Shown in pieces: positions 5,524 to 11,598 of a stretch of DNA of 14,114 bases. The stretch lies in the NCBI GenBank assembly GCA_012511245.1, contig JAAZGM010000129.1, forward strand, positions 1 through 14,114, in the 5' to 3' direction. Source of the stretch: Methanomicrobiales archaeon. Its GTDB lineage: Archaea; Halobacteriota; Methanomicrobia; Methanomicrobiales; Methanoculleaceae. The position numbers were made by a program, and so were the translations under genes. Position 1 is the stretch's first letter, and each line of letters opens with the position of its first letter. The notes under the pieces are model-generated. The model saw nothing but the letters and a program-made list of their open reading frames with translations. It was not told where the DNA came from and did no database searches.

Positions 5524-6927
5524 TCAGTCGGGTGCAGGGGGCAAAAAGAGGATCTCGGGGATACCGTCGAGCATGTCGGTCGCAAGCATGCCGTTTCCCC
5601 GTCCCTCTGCGGCGAGCATGCCCGCCCTGCCGCAGACATATGCGGCGAGAGAGGCTGCCTCGAACGCGGGGAGATGACAGAAGAGCGCACCCACAACACC
5701 GGCGAGCAGGTCGCCCGTCCCGCCGACGGTCATGGCGGGGGTGCCGGTCCGGTTGAACCTGACCCGTGAACCGTCCGATATGACGTCGACCGGGCCCTTG
5801 AGGAGGATGGTTCCGGCGGTCGCCGCGGCCTTCACGGACCGGCCGCGCGCGACGAGGTCCGTCGGGGGCTCTGCTCCGGTCATCCGGGCGAACTCGCCTG
5901 CATGCGGGGTGTAGATCGTCTCCTTCGCCGCTGGAAGGGGTTTGGCGAGCGCATCGGCATCGAAGACCGCCCGTTTCGCTGCCTCCGCAACGGCCAGGAT
6001 GACATCGTGGCTCTCCCTCCCGGCGCCCATGCCGCAGACGACGGTGTCCGCCCGGTCGACGAGAGGGAGGATCGTCGCGAGGTGGTCGGCGGTGATCGCC
6101 TTTCCTTCCAGGCGCTCGTAGATCAGGTCGGGTGCGGGGATGTAGGCAGGCGAAGCCACCCGCACGATGTCGGCACCGGCGCGGAGCGCTCCCAGCGCCG
6201 CGATGTAGGGCGCCCCCTGGTAGGGCCCGCCCCCGACGACGAGCACCTCCCCGCCGGCGCCCTTATGAGCCTTTGATCCCTTCGGCGGGATGAGCGTGAG
6301 GTCGCCGGGGCCGGTGAAGATCTCCGCCTCGAACGGGATGCCGATGTCCACGACGTCCGCGCCCTCCACCTTCGGGCGGTGGAAGGAGACGATCCGGCTC
6401 GCGCGGATGCCGGGGGTAGGGATATCGACGGCGATGATCGGAGCGCTGTTCGTGTTTGCCCGGGCGACGAGAGATGCAAACGGCTCCCGCACCGCGCCCG
6501 ATGCCCCGGTGCCGAGCATCGCGTCGACGATGACGTCGGCATCGTCGAAGAGGCGGGAGAGCGTCTCGACGTCCGCTGCGCACCGGACAGTGTGGAGGGC
6601 GACCGAGCAGTGCCGGAGGAGAGCAAGTTGTGTGGCGGCCGAGGGGGTCGTCGTGCCGCAGTCGGGGTAGACGACGTCAACCGAGTCGAGGTGCTGGAGG
6701 TAGCGGGCCGCCACCATCCCGTCGCCGCCGTTGTTCCCCCTCCCGCAGAGGACGAGAACGCGGGAGGGAGTGCGGGAGAGAACGGCGTCCGCGACCGCCC
6801 GCCCGGCGCTCTCCATCATCAGGAGCGATGGGTAGCCGAGTGCAACGGCGTTCCCCTCGACCGCTCTCATCCGGCCGGCATCGATGACGCCGGTCTCCAG
6901 AAACTCCCGCATATCGCCTGTCCGCAT
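5524..6927 (-). CDS. nnr: Bifunctional NAD(P)H-hydrate epimerase / ADP-dependent NAD(P)H-hydrate dehydratase
   Basis: A 467-residue repair enzyme for NADHX and NADPHX, hydrated forms of the nicotinamide cofactors. The N-terminal YjeF_N epimerase domain (about 1-215) shows MESAGRAVADAVL, the nucleotide loop CGRGNNGGDGMVAARYL and DAMLGTGASG. The C-terminal ribokinase-like dehydratase domain (about 225-467) shows KGAGGEVLVVGGG, VVCGMGAGRES, ILLKGPVDVIS and the NxGTPAMTVGGTGDLLAGVVGAL motif with the catalytic Asp. Such fusions are common in bacteria and archaea. In the epimerase the usual IPSGLDADTG loop is replaced by IPTPGIRAS and seems shortened. GGAGGGAGG lies just before the first ATG, fixing the start. 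It is transcribed away from the DHH operon. Confidence 0.95.
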   Translation of the reverse strand: MRTGDMREFLETGVIDAGRMRAVEGNAVALGYPSLLMMESAGRAVADAVLSRTPSRVLVLCGRGNNGGDGMVAARYLQHLDSVDVVYPDCGTTTPSAATQLALLRHCSVALHTVRCAADVETLSRLFDDADVIVDAMLGTGASGAVREPFASLVARANTNSAPIIAVDIPTPGIRASRIVSFHRPKVEGADVVDIGIPFEAEIFTGPGDLTLIPPKGSKAHKGAGGEVLVVGGGPYQGAPYIAALGALRAGADIVRVASPAYIPAPDLIYERLEGKAITADHLATILPLVDRADTVVCGMGAGRESHDVILAVAEAAKRAVFDADALAKPLPAAKETIYTPHAGEFARMTGAEPPTDLVARGRSVKAAATAGTILLKGPVDVISDGSRVRFNRTGTPAMTVGGTGDLLAGVVGALFCHLPAFEAASLAAYVCGRAGMLAAEGRGNGMLATDMLDGIPEILFLPPAPD

Positions 6928-6985
6928 GCTCCTCCCTCCGGGGTGTTGTCTGATTGGTGCTATGGTTATATGATCTTAGATACCT
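6928..6985 (-). promoter_or_regulatory. nnr promoter and RBS
   Basis: The minus strand carries CATATAAC at 6964-6971, a good TATA box in a locally AT-rich stretch, which predicts a start near 6943 and a leader of about 16 nt. The leader ends with a strong GGAGGGAGG ribosome site immediately before the nnr ATG. Upstream of the TATA box is an A/T-rich segment (AAAAGGTATC) that could serve as a TFB recognition element. Confidence 0.6.
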
Positions 6986-7059
6986 TTTGAAAAGTGGGGG
7001 AAACTGGATCGTGAGATTGCCCCCCTGTAGCCCCCACCCCACCCGCGCTTCGCGCTCCT

Positions 7060-7082
7060 CCCCCGCCCCTCAGGGGCGGGGG
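7060..7082. repeat. GC palindrome, 10-bp arms with 3-base loop
   Basis: Ten bases ending at 7069 (CCCCCGCCCC) are the exact reverse complement of 7073-7082, around a TCA loop. It would form a very stable hairpin in RNA or a cruciform in DNA. It overlaps the left edge of the 98-bp tandem repeat. No T tract follows on either strand, so a classical terminator role is not indicated. Confidence 0.8.
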
Positions 7083-7293
7083 CAGTGCGTGGCGATAGTC
7101 AGTGGGTATTCGTGTACGGTTCTTCTTCGGGGATCTCCCCCTAACAGTGGGCTGTGGGGTATCGCCCTCGGGGGCGGGGGCAGTGCGTGGCGATAGTCAG
7201 TGGGAATCCGTGTACGGTTCTTCTTCGGGGATCTCCCCCTAACAGTGGGCTGTGGGGTATCGCCCTCGGGGGCGGGGGCAGTGCGTGGCGATA
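7067..7293. repeat. 98-bp tandem direct repeat, about 2.3 copies
   Basis: Three successive starts of the same sequence lie at 7067, 7165 and 7263, exactly 98 bases apart. The first two copies are nearly identical (differences include TATTC against AATCC near 7106 and 7204). The third copy stops after about 31 bases, at GGCGATA. Each unit contains CGTGTACGGTTCTTCTTCGG, a GGGGATCTCCCC palindrome and a GC-rich block. The period is not a multiple of three and reading frames shift between copies, so the unit is not a repeated protein motif. The repeat lies between divergent genes and could be a regulatory, structural or dispersed intergenic repeat; its copy number elsewhere in the genome is not visible here. 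Confidence 0.9.
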
Positions 7294-7404
7294 CCCACGC
7301 GAAAGCCGCACATGGGTTTGCGCGGTCAAACAGGGCGTGGGCCCTTCCCTCACAGGCTCCTGCCTGCATCCACTCCTCGAACGTCGTCAATCCCTCACAC
7401 TCCC

Positions 7405-7435
7405 ATGCCTTATTGACATTCTACGACGCACTACT
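7405..7435 (+). promoter_or_regulatory. Promoter of the DHH-PUA-NAC-trmI operon, likely leaderless
   Basis: CTTATTGA at 7409-7416 is a moderate TATA match whose centre lies about 24 bases before the ATG at 7436. Transcription would start at or next to the start codon. The bases before the ATG (GACGCACTACT) contain no ribosome site, in agreement with a leaderless message. The TATA match itself is imperfect. Confidence 0.4.
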
Positions 7436-8839
7436 ATGGAGATGGGCCTCGAGAACGATCTGCGGCGAGCGGCGGATATCATATGCGGTGCGGAGTCGGT
7501 GACGATCATCTCCCACATCGATGCCGACGGCATCAGCACGGAAGCGATCCTCGCGCAAGCACTCGCCCGCGAGGGCATACCGTATACGTCCGTCTTCGTC
7601 CGCCAGCTCGAACCGATGGCGATGCGTCATATCCCGAAGGATGGCTCCCTGAAACTCTTTGCCGACCTCGGGGCGGGTCAGCAGAGCCTCCTCTCGGAAC
7701 ATAACCTCTCCGCCGACGAAGTCCTGATCCTCGACCACCACGTCAGCCAGCCCTGCGGCACGGCCTACCTCCAGGTGAACTGCCTCGATCACGGCATCAC
7801 CCGGATGAGCGCCGCCGGCGTCGCCTACCTGGTCGCAAAGGCGATCGATTCCACAAACATCGACCTTGCGAAGCTCGCCGTCATCGGGAACGTCGGAGAT
7901 ATGATGGCACGCGAGAACTGCGGGCTGGTCGGCCCGGCACGCAAGATCGTCCAGGACGGCGTGGAGTACGGCAACATCCTCGTGCGCGACCGCGATCTGA
8001 ACTGCTACGGGACGTCCACCCGCCCGATCCACACCTGTCTCGGCTACTGCGACGACCCCTACATCGACGGAATATCGAACAACCCGAACGCTGCACTCCG
8101 GTTCCTTGAGAGGCTCGGCGTCGAACTGAAGAACCCACGGGGCGGGTGGCTCGTCTGGGAAGAGCTCCCGTTCGACGACCGGCGCACGATCGTCAGCGCT
8201 CTTGCCCAGCAGCTCATCGCCCACGGGAGGGGGACCGACCGCCTCCTCGCCGAGACCTACATCTTCCCTGACGAACCGGAACGCACGCCGCTCCAGAACG
8301 CTTCCGAGTACGCCACCCTCCTGAACGCCTGCGGCCGGTGGGCAAAACCCGGGGTCGGGAGCAGCATCTGCCACGGGGAGCGCGGAGAAGCCTACCGCGA
8401 CGCGGAACGGATGCTCGCCCACCACCGGACGATCATCCGCGACCTGCTCCAGTACATCCTTGAGTCGGGCGTGACCGAACTCTCGCATCTCCAGTACATC
8501 CACACCGGCGACCGGTTCCCCGACACCATCGTCGGGATCGGGGCAGGGATGGCGCTCTCCAAACTGAACTGGAAGAAGCCCATGATGGTGCTCTCCGCGA
8601 TGGTGGACGAACCGGAGATGACGAAGGTCTCGATGCGGACGAACGAGTGGGCGCTCGCCCGCGGGGTCGACCTCCAGGAGGCGCTCGTCGAGGCGGCGGC
8701 AGAGGTCGGCGGTGCAGGCGGCGGGCACCGGATCGCTGCCGGAGCATTCATCCCCCACAATACAGAAGAGGAATTTATCGATGGTGTCAACCGAATACTC
8801 AAACGACAGTTCGCTCAAGCGGATCAGGACGATTGCTGA
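7436..8839 (+). CDS. DHH-family phosphoesterase, archaeal RecJ-like
   Basis: A 467-residue DHH/DHHA1 phosphoesterase. Euryarchaeal relatives include RecJ-type single-strand nucleases and GINS-associated proteins (GAN) of the replication fork; the exact subgroup and substrate cannot be read from sequence. The metal-binding motifs are complete: SHIDADGIST (motif I, residues 26-35), FADLGAG (motif II, Asp77), DHHV (100-103), and GNVGDMM later in the domain. The C-terminal DHHA1 domain ends with GGGHRIAAGAF (428-438), a nucleotide- or RNA/DNA-binding loop. I chose the ATG at 7436 because the upstream open frame only crosses the tandem repeat, while MEMGLENDLRRAADII starts a normal helix about 20 residues before motif I. 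The gene overlaps the following PUA gene by 59 bases. Confidence 0.93.
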   Translation: MEMGLENDLRRAADIICGAESVTIISHIDADGISTEAILAQALAREGIPYTSVFVRQLEPMAMRHIPKDGSLKLFADLGAGQQSLLSEHNLSADEVLILDHHVSQPCGTAYLQVNCLDHGITRMSAAGVAYLVAKAIDSTNIDLAKLAVIGNVGDMMARENCGLVGPARKIVQDGVEYGNILVRDRDLNCYGTSTRPIHTCLGYCDDPYIDGISNNPNAALRFLERLGVELKNPRGGWLVWEELPFDDRRTIVSALAQQLIAHGRGTDRLLAETYIFPDEPERTPLQNASEYATLLNACGRWAKPGVGSSICHGERGEAYRDAERMLAHHRTIIRDLLQYILESGVTELSHLQYIHTGDRFPDTIVGIGAGMALSKLNWKKPMMVLSAMVDEPEMTKVSMRTNEWALARGVDLQEALVEAAAEVGGAGGGHRIAAGAFIPHNTEEEFIDGVNRILKRQFAQADQDDC

Positions 8840-9281
8840 CTTCCAGTTCGGCGCCGGGGCAGGAGATGCGGTCTTCCCCGACGAGTGCGCCTTCCAGTTC
8901 TCAACGACCGGGAGGATCCGCCAGGTGCGCCTCGGAAAGGAGAGGCTTGCGACTGTCAGGGCGCAGGACGGTCGCCTGACCCTCGGGATCGTTGGAGCAG
9001 CGCGTCTTGCCGCCCATCTTGCTCCCCCGGCCTACCGGGTCGTGGTGCAGGAGGATGTGGCGCCGTTCGTCGCGGACGGAAAGAATGCGATGGCAAAACA
9101 CGTCATCGCCGCCGACGAGGGTATCCGCCCGGGCGACGAGGTGCTGGTGGTGACCGGCGCCGATCTGCTCCTCGCCACCGGTGCGGCGCTGCTCTCCGGT
9201 CGGGAGATGCTGGCATTTAATTATGGTGTAGCGGTAAAAGTACGGCAGGGAAGGGGATCCGAATGTTTCCAGGAAAGATAA
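8781..9281 (+). CDS. PUA domain-containing RNA-binding protein
   Basis: A 166-residue protein with an N-terminal domain of the kind found before PUA domains in archaeal proteins (RTIADFQFGAGAGDAVFPD, about 16-34) and a C-terminal PUA domain (about 86-155: YRVVVQEDVAPFVADGKNAM, then VIAADEGIRPGDEVLVVTG). PUA domains bind structured RNA and occur in archaeosine transglycosylases and pseudouridine synthases. No catalytic domain is present, so a tRNA or rRNA binding or helper role is inferred. The only starts available in frame before the conserved region are the ATG at 8781 and the GTG right after it, so the gene must overlap the DHH gene by at least 56 bases. GAGG lies ten bases before the ATG. 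The stop overlaps the NAC start by 19 bases. Confidence 0.88.
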   Translation: MVSTEYSNDSSLKRIRTIADFQFGAGAGDAVFPDECAFQFSTTGRIRQVRLGKERLATVRAQDGRLTLGIVGAARLAAHLAPPAYRVVVQEDVAPFVADGKNAMAKHVIAADEGIRPGDEVLVVTGADLLLATGAALLSGREMLAFNYGVAVKVRQGRGSECFQER

Positions 9282-9604
9282 ACCCAAAAAAGATGAAGCA
9301 GATGATGAAGCAGATGGGCATGGAGATGGAGGAGATCGAGGACGTCGAGAAGGTCGTCATCTACACGCCCGCGGGAAACTACGTCTTTGACAGTGTCCAG
9401 GTCGTCGCGACCACCATGCAGGGGGTCACCTCCTACCAGCTCACGGGAGATGCCCGGTTCGAGGAGGCCGTCCCGGATATCCCTGATGACGATGTTGCCC
9501 TCGTCGCATCGCAGACCGGGGCAACCGAGGAGACCGCACGGGCGGCGCTCGTCGAGACCCGCGGCGACATCGCCGAAGCGATCCTGAAACTCGCGCAGCA
9601 ATGA
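9263..9604 (+). CDS. nac: Nascent polypeptide-associated complex protein (archaeal NAC)
   Basis: A 113-residue NAC protein. Archaeal NAC forms a homodimer at the ribosome exit tunnel and contacts emerging chains. The sequence has a short basic, Met-rich N-terminus (KINPKKMKQMMKQMGM, ribosome-binding), a NAC domain at about 26-66 (EDVEKVVIYTPAGNYVFD and VQVVATTMQGVTSYQLTG) and a C-terminal UBA domain at about 76-113 (DDVALVASQTGATEETARAA, with the last helix GDIAEAILKLAQQ). Length is normal. The ATG is inside the end of the PUA gene and is preceded by AAGGGGAT. The stop overlaps the trmI start (ATGA), so expression of PUA, NAC and TrmI is probably coupled. The strong acidic UBA tail is typical. 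Confidence 0.97.
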   Translation: MFPGKINPKKMKQMMKQMGMEMEEIEDVEKVVIYTPAGNYVFDSVQVVATTMQGVTSYQLTGDARFEEAVPDIPDDDVALVASQTGATEETARAALVETRGDIAEAILKLAQQ

Positions 9605-10326
9605 TCGAGAACGGCGAACGCCTCCTGCTCGTCGGCGAGGATCGCGAGTACTTCGTGACGGCGGGCGAGAACCGGTTCTCCACCGACCGGGGGATGATCG
9701 ATCTCGGGACCCTCGTGGGCATGAACCCCGGAGACGAGATCCGGACTCACCTCGACATACCGTTCACCGTGCTGCGTCCCCGGCCGACCGACTTCTTCGT
9801 CCACGCAAAACGGAGCGGTGCGCCCATGCTCCCGAAGGACATCGGGATGGTGATCGCCTACACGGGGATGAACCGCGACGACTGCGTCCTCGATGCCGGA
9901 ACCGGGAGCGGTGTCGCCGCGATCTACTTTGGGAGCATCGCCCGGAGCGTGAAGACCTACGAGGTGCGCCCGGAGTTCGCAAAACTCGCGGAGAAGAACA
10001 TCAGAAACGCCCGTCTCGATAACGTCGAGGTGGTCGCTGCCGATATGCTTGACGCGGCCGGCGAGTTCGATGTCGTCCACCTCGACCTCACGATAACGCC
10101 GGCGCACGTAGAGCATGCCTTCTCGCTCCTCTCGCCCGGCGGCTATCTCTCCTGCTACACGCCGTTCCTCGAGCACACGTTCGTCACGCTCGATGCCGCG
10201 GCGCCGCTCTTCCGCGACGTCCACTGCTACGAGTGCATGGAGCGGGAACTGACGCGCTCCGCCCGGGGAACCCGGCCTTCGACCAGAGTCGGCCACAGCG
10301 GCTACATCACGGTCGCACGAAAATAG
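9601..10326 (+). CDS. trmI: tRNA (adenine-N1)-methyltransferase, TrmI type
   Basis: A 241-residue SAM-dependent methyltransferase. Archaeal TrmI makes m1A in the T-loop of tRNA (position 57 and/or 58). The N-terminal part (about 1-70) is a small beta domain typical of TrmI (GERLLLVGEDREYFV, then DLGTLVGMNPGDEI). The linker TDFFVHAKRSGAPMLPKDIGMVIAYTGM fits in pieces the family's Pro-Lys-Asp segment. The Rossmann domain shows motif I VLDAGTGSG (96-104), the acidic YEVRPEF strand, VEVVAADMLD, and VVHLDLTITP in place of the more common LDLPxP. Length is normal. It starts with an ATGA overlap on NAC and ends three bases before the convergent ten-cysteine gene. Confidence 0.92.
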   Translation: MIENGERLLLVGEDREYFVTAGENRFSTDRGMIDLGTLVGMNPGDEIRTHLDIPFTVLRPRPTDFFVHAKRSGAPMLPKDIGMVIAYTGMNRDDCVLDAGTGSGVAAIYFGSIARSVKTYEVRPEFAKLAEKNIRNARLDNVEVVAADMLDAAGEFDVVHLDLTITPAHVEHAFSLLSPGGYLSCYTPFLEHTFVTLDAAAPLFRDVHCYECMERELTRSARGTRPSTRVGHSGYITVARK

Positions 10327-10329
10327 GGG

Positions 10330-10518
10330 TTAATACTCCTTCAACGGGTGTTCCCACCCGGTGTAGCCACAGTAGATGCAGCAGTCCCCGTTGCAGTGTT
10401 TGCACTTCTGCGGAGGCTGCGGCACCATCACGGTACCTTTTTTGTTGCAGTACATGCACCCGGCCCCTTCGCAGTGGCAGCAGACCTCAGGTGCGTACTC
10501 TACGTTCTCTTCCGACAT
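10330..10518 (-). CDS. Small ten-cysteine protein with two DnaJ-like zinc modules (function unknown)
   Basis: A 62-residue protein I do not recognise as a named family. It contains two modules of identical spacing: C13-x2-C16-x4-C21-x2-C24 (CHCEGAGCMYC) and C39-x2-C42-x4-C47-x2-C50 (CKHCNGDCCIYC), with extra cysteines at 14 and 46. The Cys-x-x-Cys-x-Gly pattern resembles the DnaJ zinc-finger repeat. A Pro-rich linker (VMVPQPPQK) joins the modules, and the tail is WEHPLKEY. Two zinc ions, or perhaps an Fe-S cluster, could be bound; this is inference. The high Cys density and GGAG ten bases before the ATG argue for a real gene. It converges on trmI with a three-base gap and is divergent from pyrB. 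It could be a protein-interaction or redox-responsive factor. Confidence 0.75.
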   Translation of the reverse strand: MSEENVEYAPEVCCHCEGAGCMYCNKKGTVMVPQPPQKCKHCNGDCCIYCGYTGWEHPLKEY

Positions 10519-10582
10519 GCGCTTTTACTCCAGGAATAGTATGAGGTGGGCGAAGGTGACAAAGGTTGTCATGAGGGTAGGG

Positions 10583-10617
10583 GCACACCTGAAAAAAAAG
10601 GTATTTAGGTGGTGTGC
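10583..10617 (+). promoter_or_regulatory. pyrB promoter framed by a 7-bp inverted repeat
   Basis: The A-rich stretch GAAAAAAAAGG (10591-10601) followed by TATTTAG (10602-10608) looks like a TFB element plus TATA box for pyrBI. GCACACC (10583-10589) and its exact reverse complement GGTGTGC (10611-10617) flank it. The dyad is a good candidate operator: a dimer binding both arms would cover the TATA box. On the minus strand TAAATA could also serve a divergent transcript toward the ten-cysteine gene. Confidence 0.5.
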
Positions 10618-10627
10618 AGCGAACCAT

Positions 10628-10701
10628 TATTATGGAGAGAAGGAAGGCAGAACGATCCGGGCGCGGGCGCCCGGGTTAAAAGCCCCGGAAGGAACCACAC
10701 G
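10628..10701 (+). promoter_or_regulatory. pyrB leader with 15-codon ORF and alternative hairpins
   Basis: With the predicted start near 10629, the leader is about 73 nt. It contains an ATG at 10632 opening a 15-codon frame (MERRKAERSGRGRPG) that stops with TAA at 10677-10679. A GC hairpin with seven-base arms and four-base loop occupies 10657-10674 (CCGGGCG/CGCCCGG). Its right arm, CCGGG at 10671-10675, can instead pair with CCCGG at 10684-10688, next to the GGAAGGAA ribosome site region (10687-10694). The two hairpins exclude each other. This has the layout of a translational or transcriptional attenuator; function is inferred only. Confidence 0.35.
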
Positions 10702-11598
10702 ATGTACCACATTATCTCAATCCGCGATTTTGAGAGGAACGATCTTGATTACCTGCTTGATCGGGCAGGAGAGTTCGATACCGGCAAATACCAGCCCGGG
10801 ATGCTTGACAATAAACTCGTAGCGCTTCTTTTCTTTGAGCCCAGCACCAGGACAAGGATGTCGTTTGCGACGGCCATGGCCCGGCTTGGCGGGAAGTCGA
10901 TCAGCGTCGATTCAGTGGAAGCAAGCTCCATCGTCAAAGGAGAGACGCTCGCAGATACCATCCGGGTGATAAGCAGCTACGTGGACGCTATCGTGCTCCG
11001 CCACCCAAAAGAGGGGGCGGCGCGGCTCGCGAGCGAGTTCTCCTCGGTGCCGGTCATCAACGCCGGCGACGGCGCGGGGCAGCACCCGAGCCAGACGCTG
11101 CTCGACCTCTACACCATCAGGCAATCGATGCCGGTCGATGGGATCAACGTCGGGCTCCTCGGGGATCTCCGTTACGGGAGGACGGCGCACTCGCTCGCGC
11201 TTGCTCTCTCCCTCTACGGTGTCACGCTGCACACGATTGCGCCGAAAGGGCTTGAGATGCCGGCGAGCATCACCCTTGAACTCAGGGAGCGCGGTATGGA
11301 GGTCATCGAGCACCCGAACGTCGAAGAGGCGGTCAAGGAACTCGATGTCCTCTACGTCACGAGGATCCAGCGCGAACGGTTCCCGGACTCGGCATCCTAC
11401 TACAACGTCGCGTCAAGTTACCGGATAACAACCGACCTGCTCGACGGCGTGAACGATCACCTGATGATCCTCCACCCGCTCCCGCGCGCGGGAGAGATCG
11501 ACCCGGCGGTGGACTGCACACCATACGCGCGCTACTTTGAACAGGCGAGGAACGGCGTCCCGGTCAGGATGGCGCTCCTTCATGAGGTGATGAAGTGA
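10702..11598 (+). CDS. pyrB: Aspartate carbamoyltransferase catalytic subunit
   Basis: A 298-residue catalytic chain of aspartate transcarbamoylase, which joins carbamoyl phosphate and aspartate in the first committed step of pyrimidine synthesis. The carbamoyl-phosphate site STRTR is at 48-52 within FFEPSTRTRMSF; the second domain-linking motif HPKEGAARL, the HPSQTLLDLYTI motif, the Asp-binding RIQRERF segment and LHPLPRAGEID are all intact. Length is typical. The start MYHIISIRDF is chosen because it has GGAA about seven bases upstream and matches the family's N-terminus; the frame stays open 31 codons further upstream but that extension crosses the promoter. pyrI follows with a two-base overlap, as expected for the PyrB-PyrI holoenzyme. 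Confidence 0.98.
   Translation: MYHIISIRDFERNDLDYLLDRAGEFDTGKYQPGMLDNKLVALLFFEPSTRTRMSFATAMARLGGKSISVDSVEASSIVKGETLADTIRVISSYVDAIVLRHPKEGAARLASEFSSVPVINAGDGAGQHPSQTLLDLYTIRQSMPVDGINVGLLGDLRYGRTAHSLALALSLYGVTLHTIAPKGLEMPASITLELRERGMEVIEHPNVEEAVKELDVLYVTRIQRERFPDSASYYNVASSYRITTDLLDGVNDHLMILHPLPRAGEIDPAVDCTPYARYFEQARNGVPVRMALLHEVMK

Larger units (their letters stand above)
6986..7435. other. Intergenic region between divergent nnr and DHH genes
   Basis: No gene is supported here. Besides the GC palindrome and 98-bp repeat described separately, the right part (7294-7400) has CCCACGC (7294-7300), which can pair either with GCGTGG just upstream (7283-7288) or with GCGTGGG downstream (7335-7341). 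An open frame runs from 7154 into the DHH gene, but its translation shifts register over the tandem repeat and is not credible protein. A TATA-like CTTATTGA (7409-7416) near the right end is described with the DHH promoter. Confidence 0.7.

Noticed and set aside
7060..7293. CRISPR array
   Set aside because: The repeats are 98 bases long and directly adjacent, without unique spacers, and no cas genes are near.
7070..7390. Minus-strand frame with repeated peptide blocks (HALPPPPRAIPHSPLLGG)
   Set aside because: The DNA period of 98 bases is not divisible by three, so the peptide changes frame between copies; it is a by-product of the DNA repeat.
7421..8818. Long minus-strand open frame opposite the DHH gene (465 codons)
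   Set aside because: It mirrors the GC-rich codon pattern of the plus-strand gene, whose catalytic motifs are intact; the antisense product is rich in Val, Asp, Glu and Arg with no domain.
9433..10296. Minus-strand open frame opposite NAC and trmI (287 codons)
   Set aside because: Same antisense shadow effect; both plus-strand genes are clearly recognisable.
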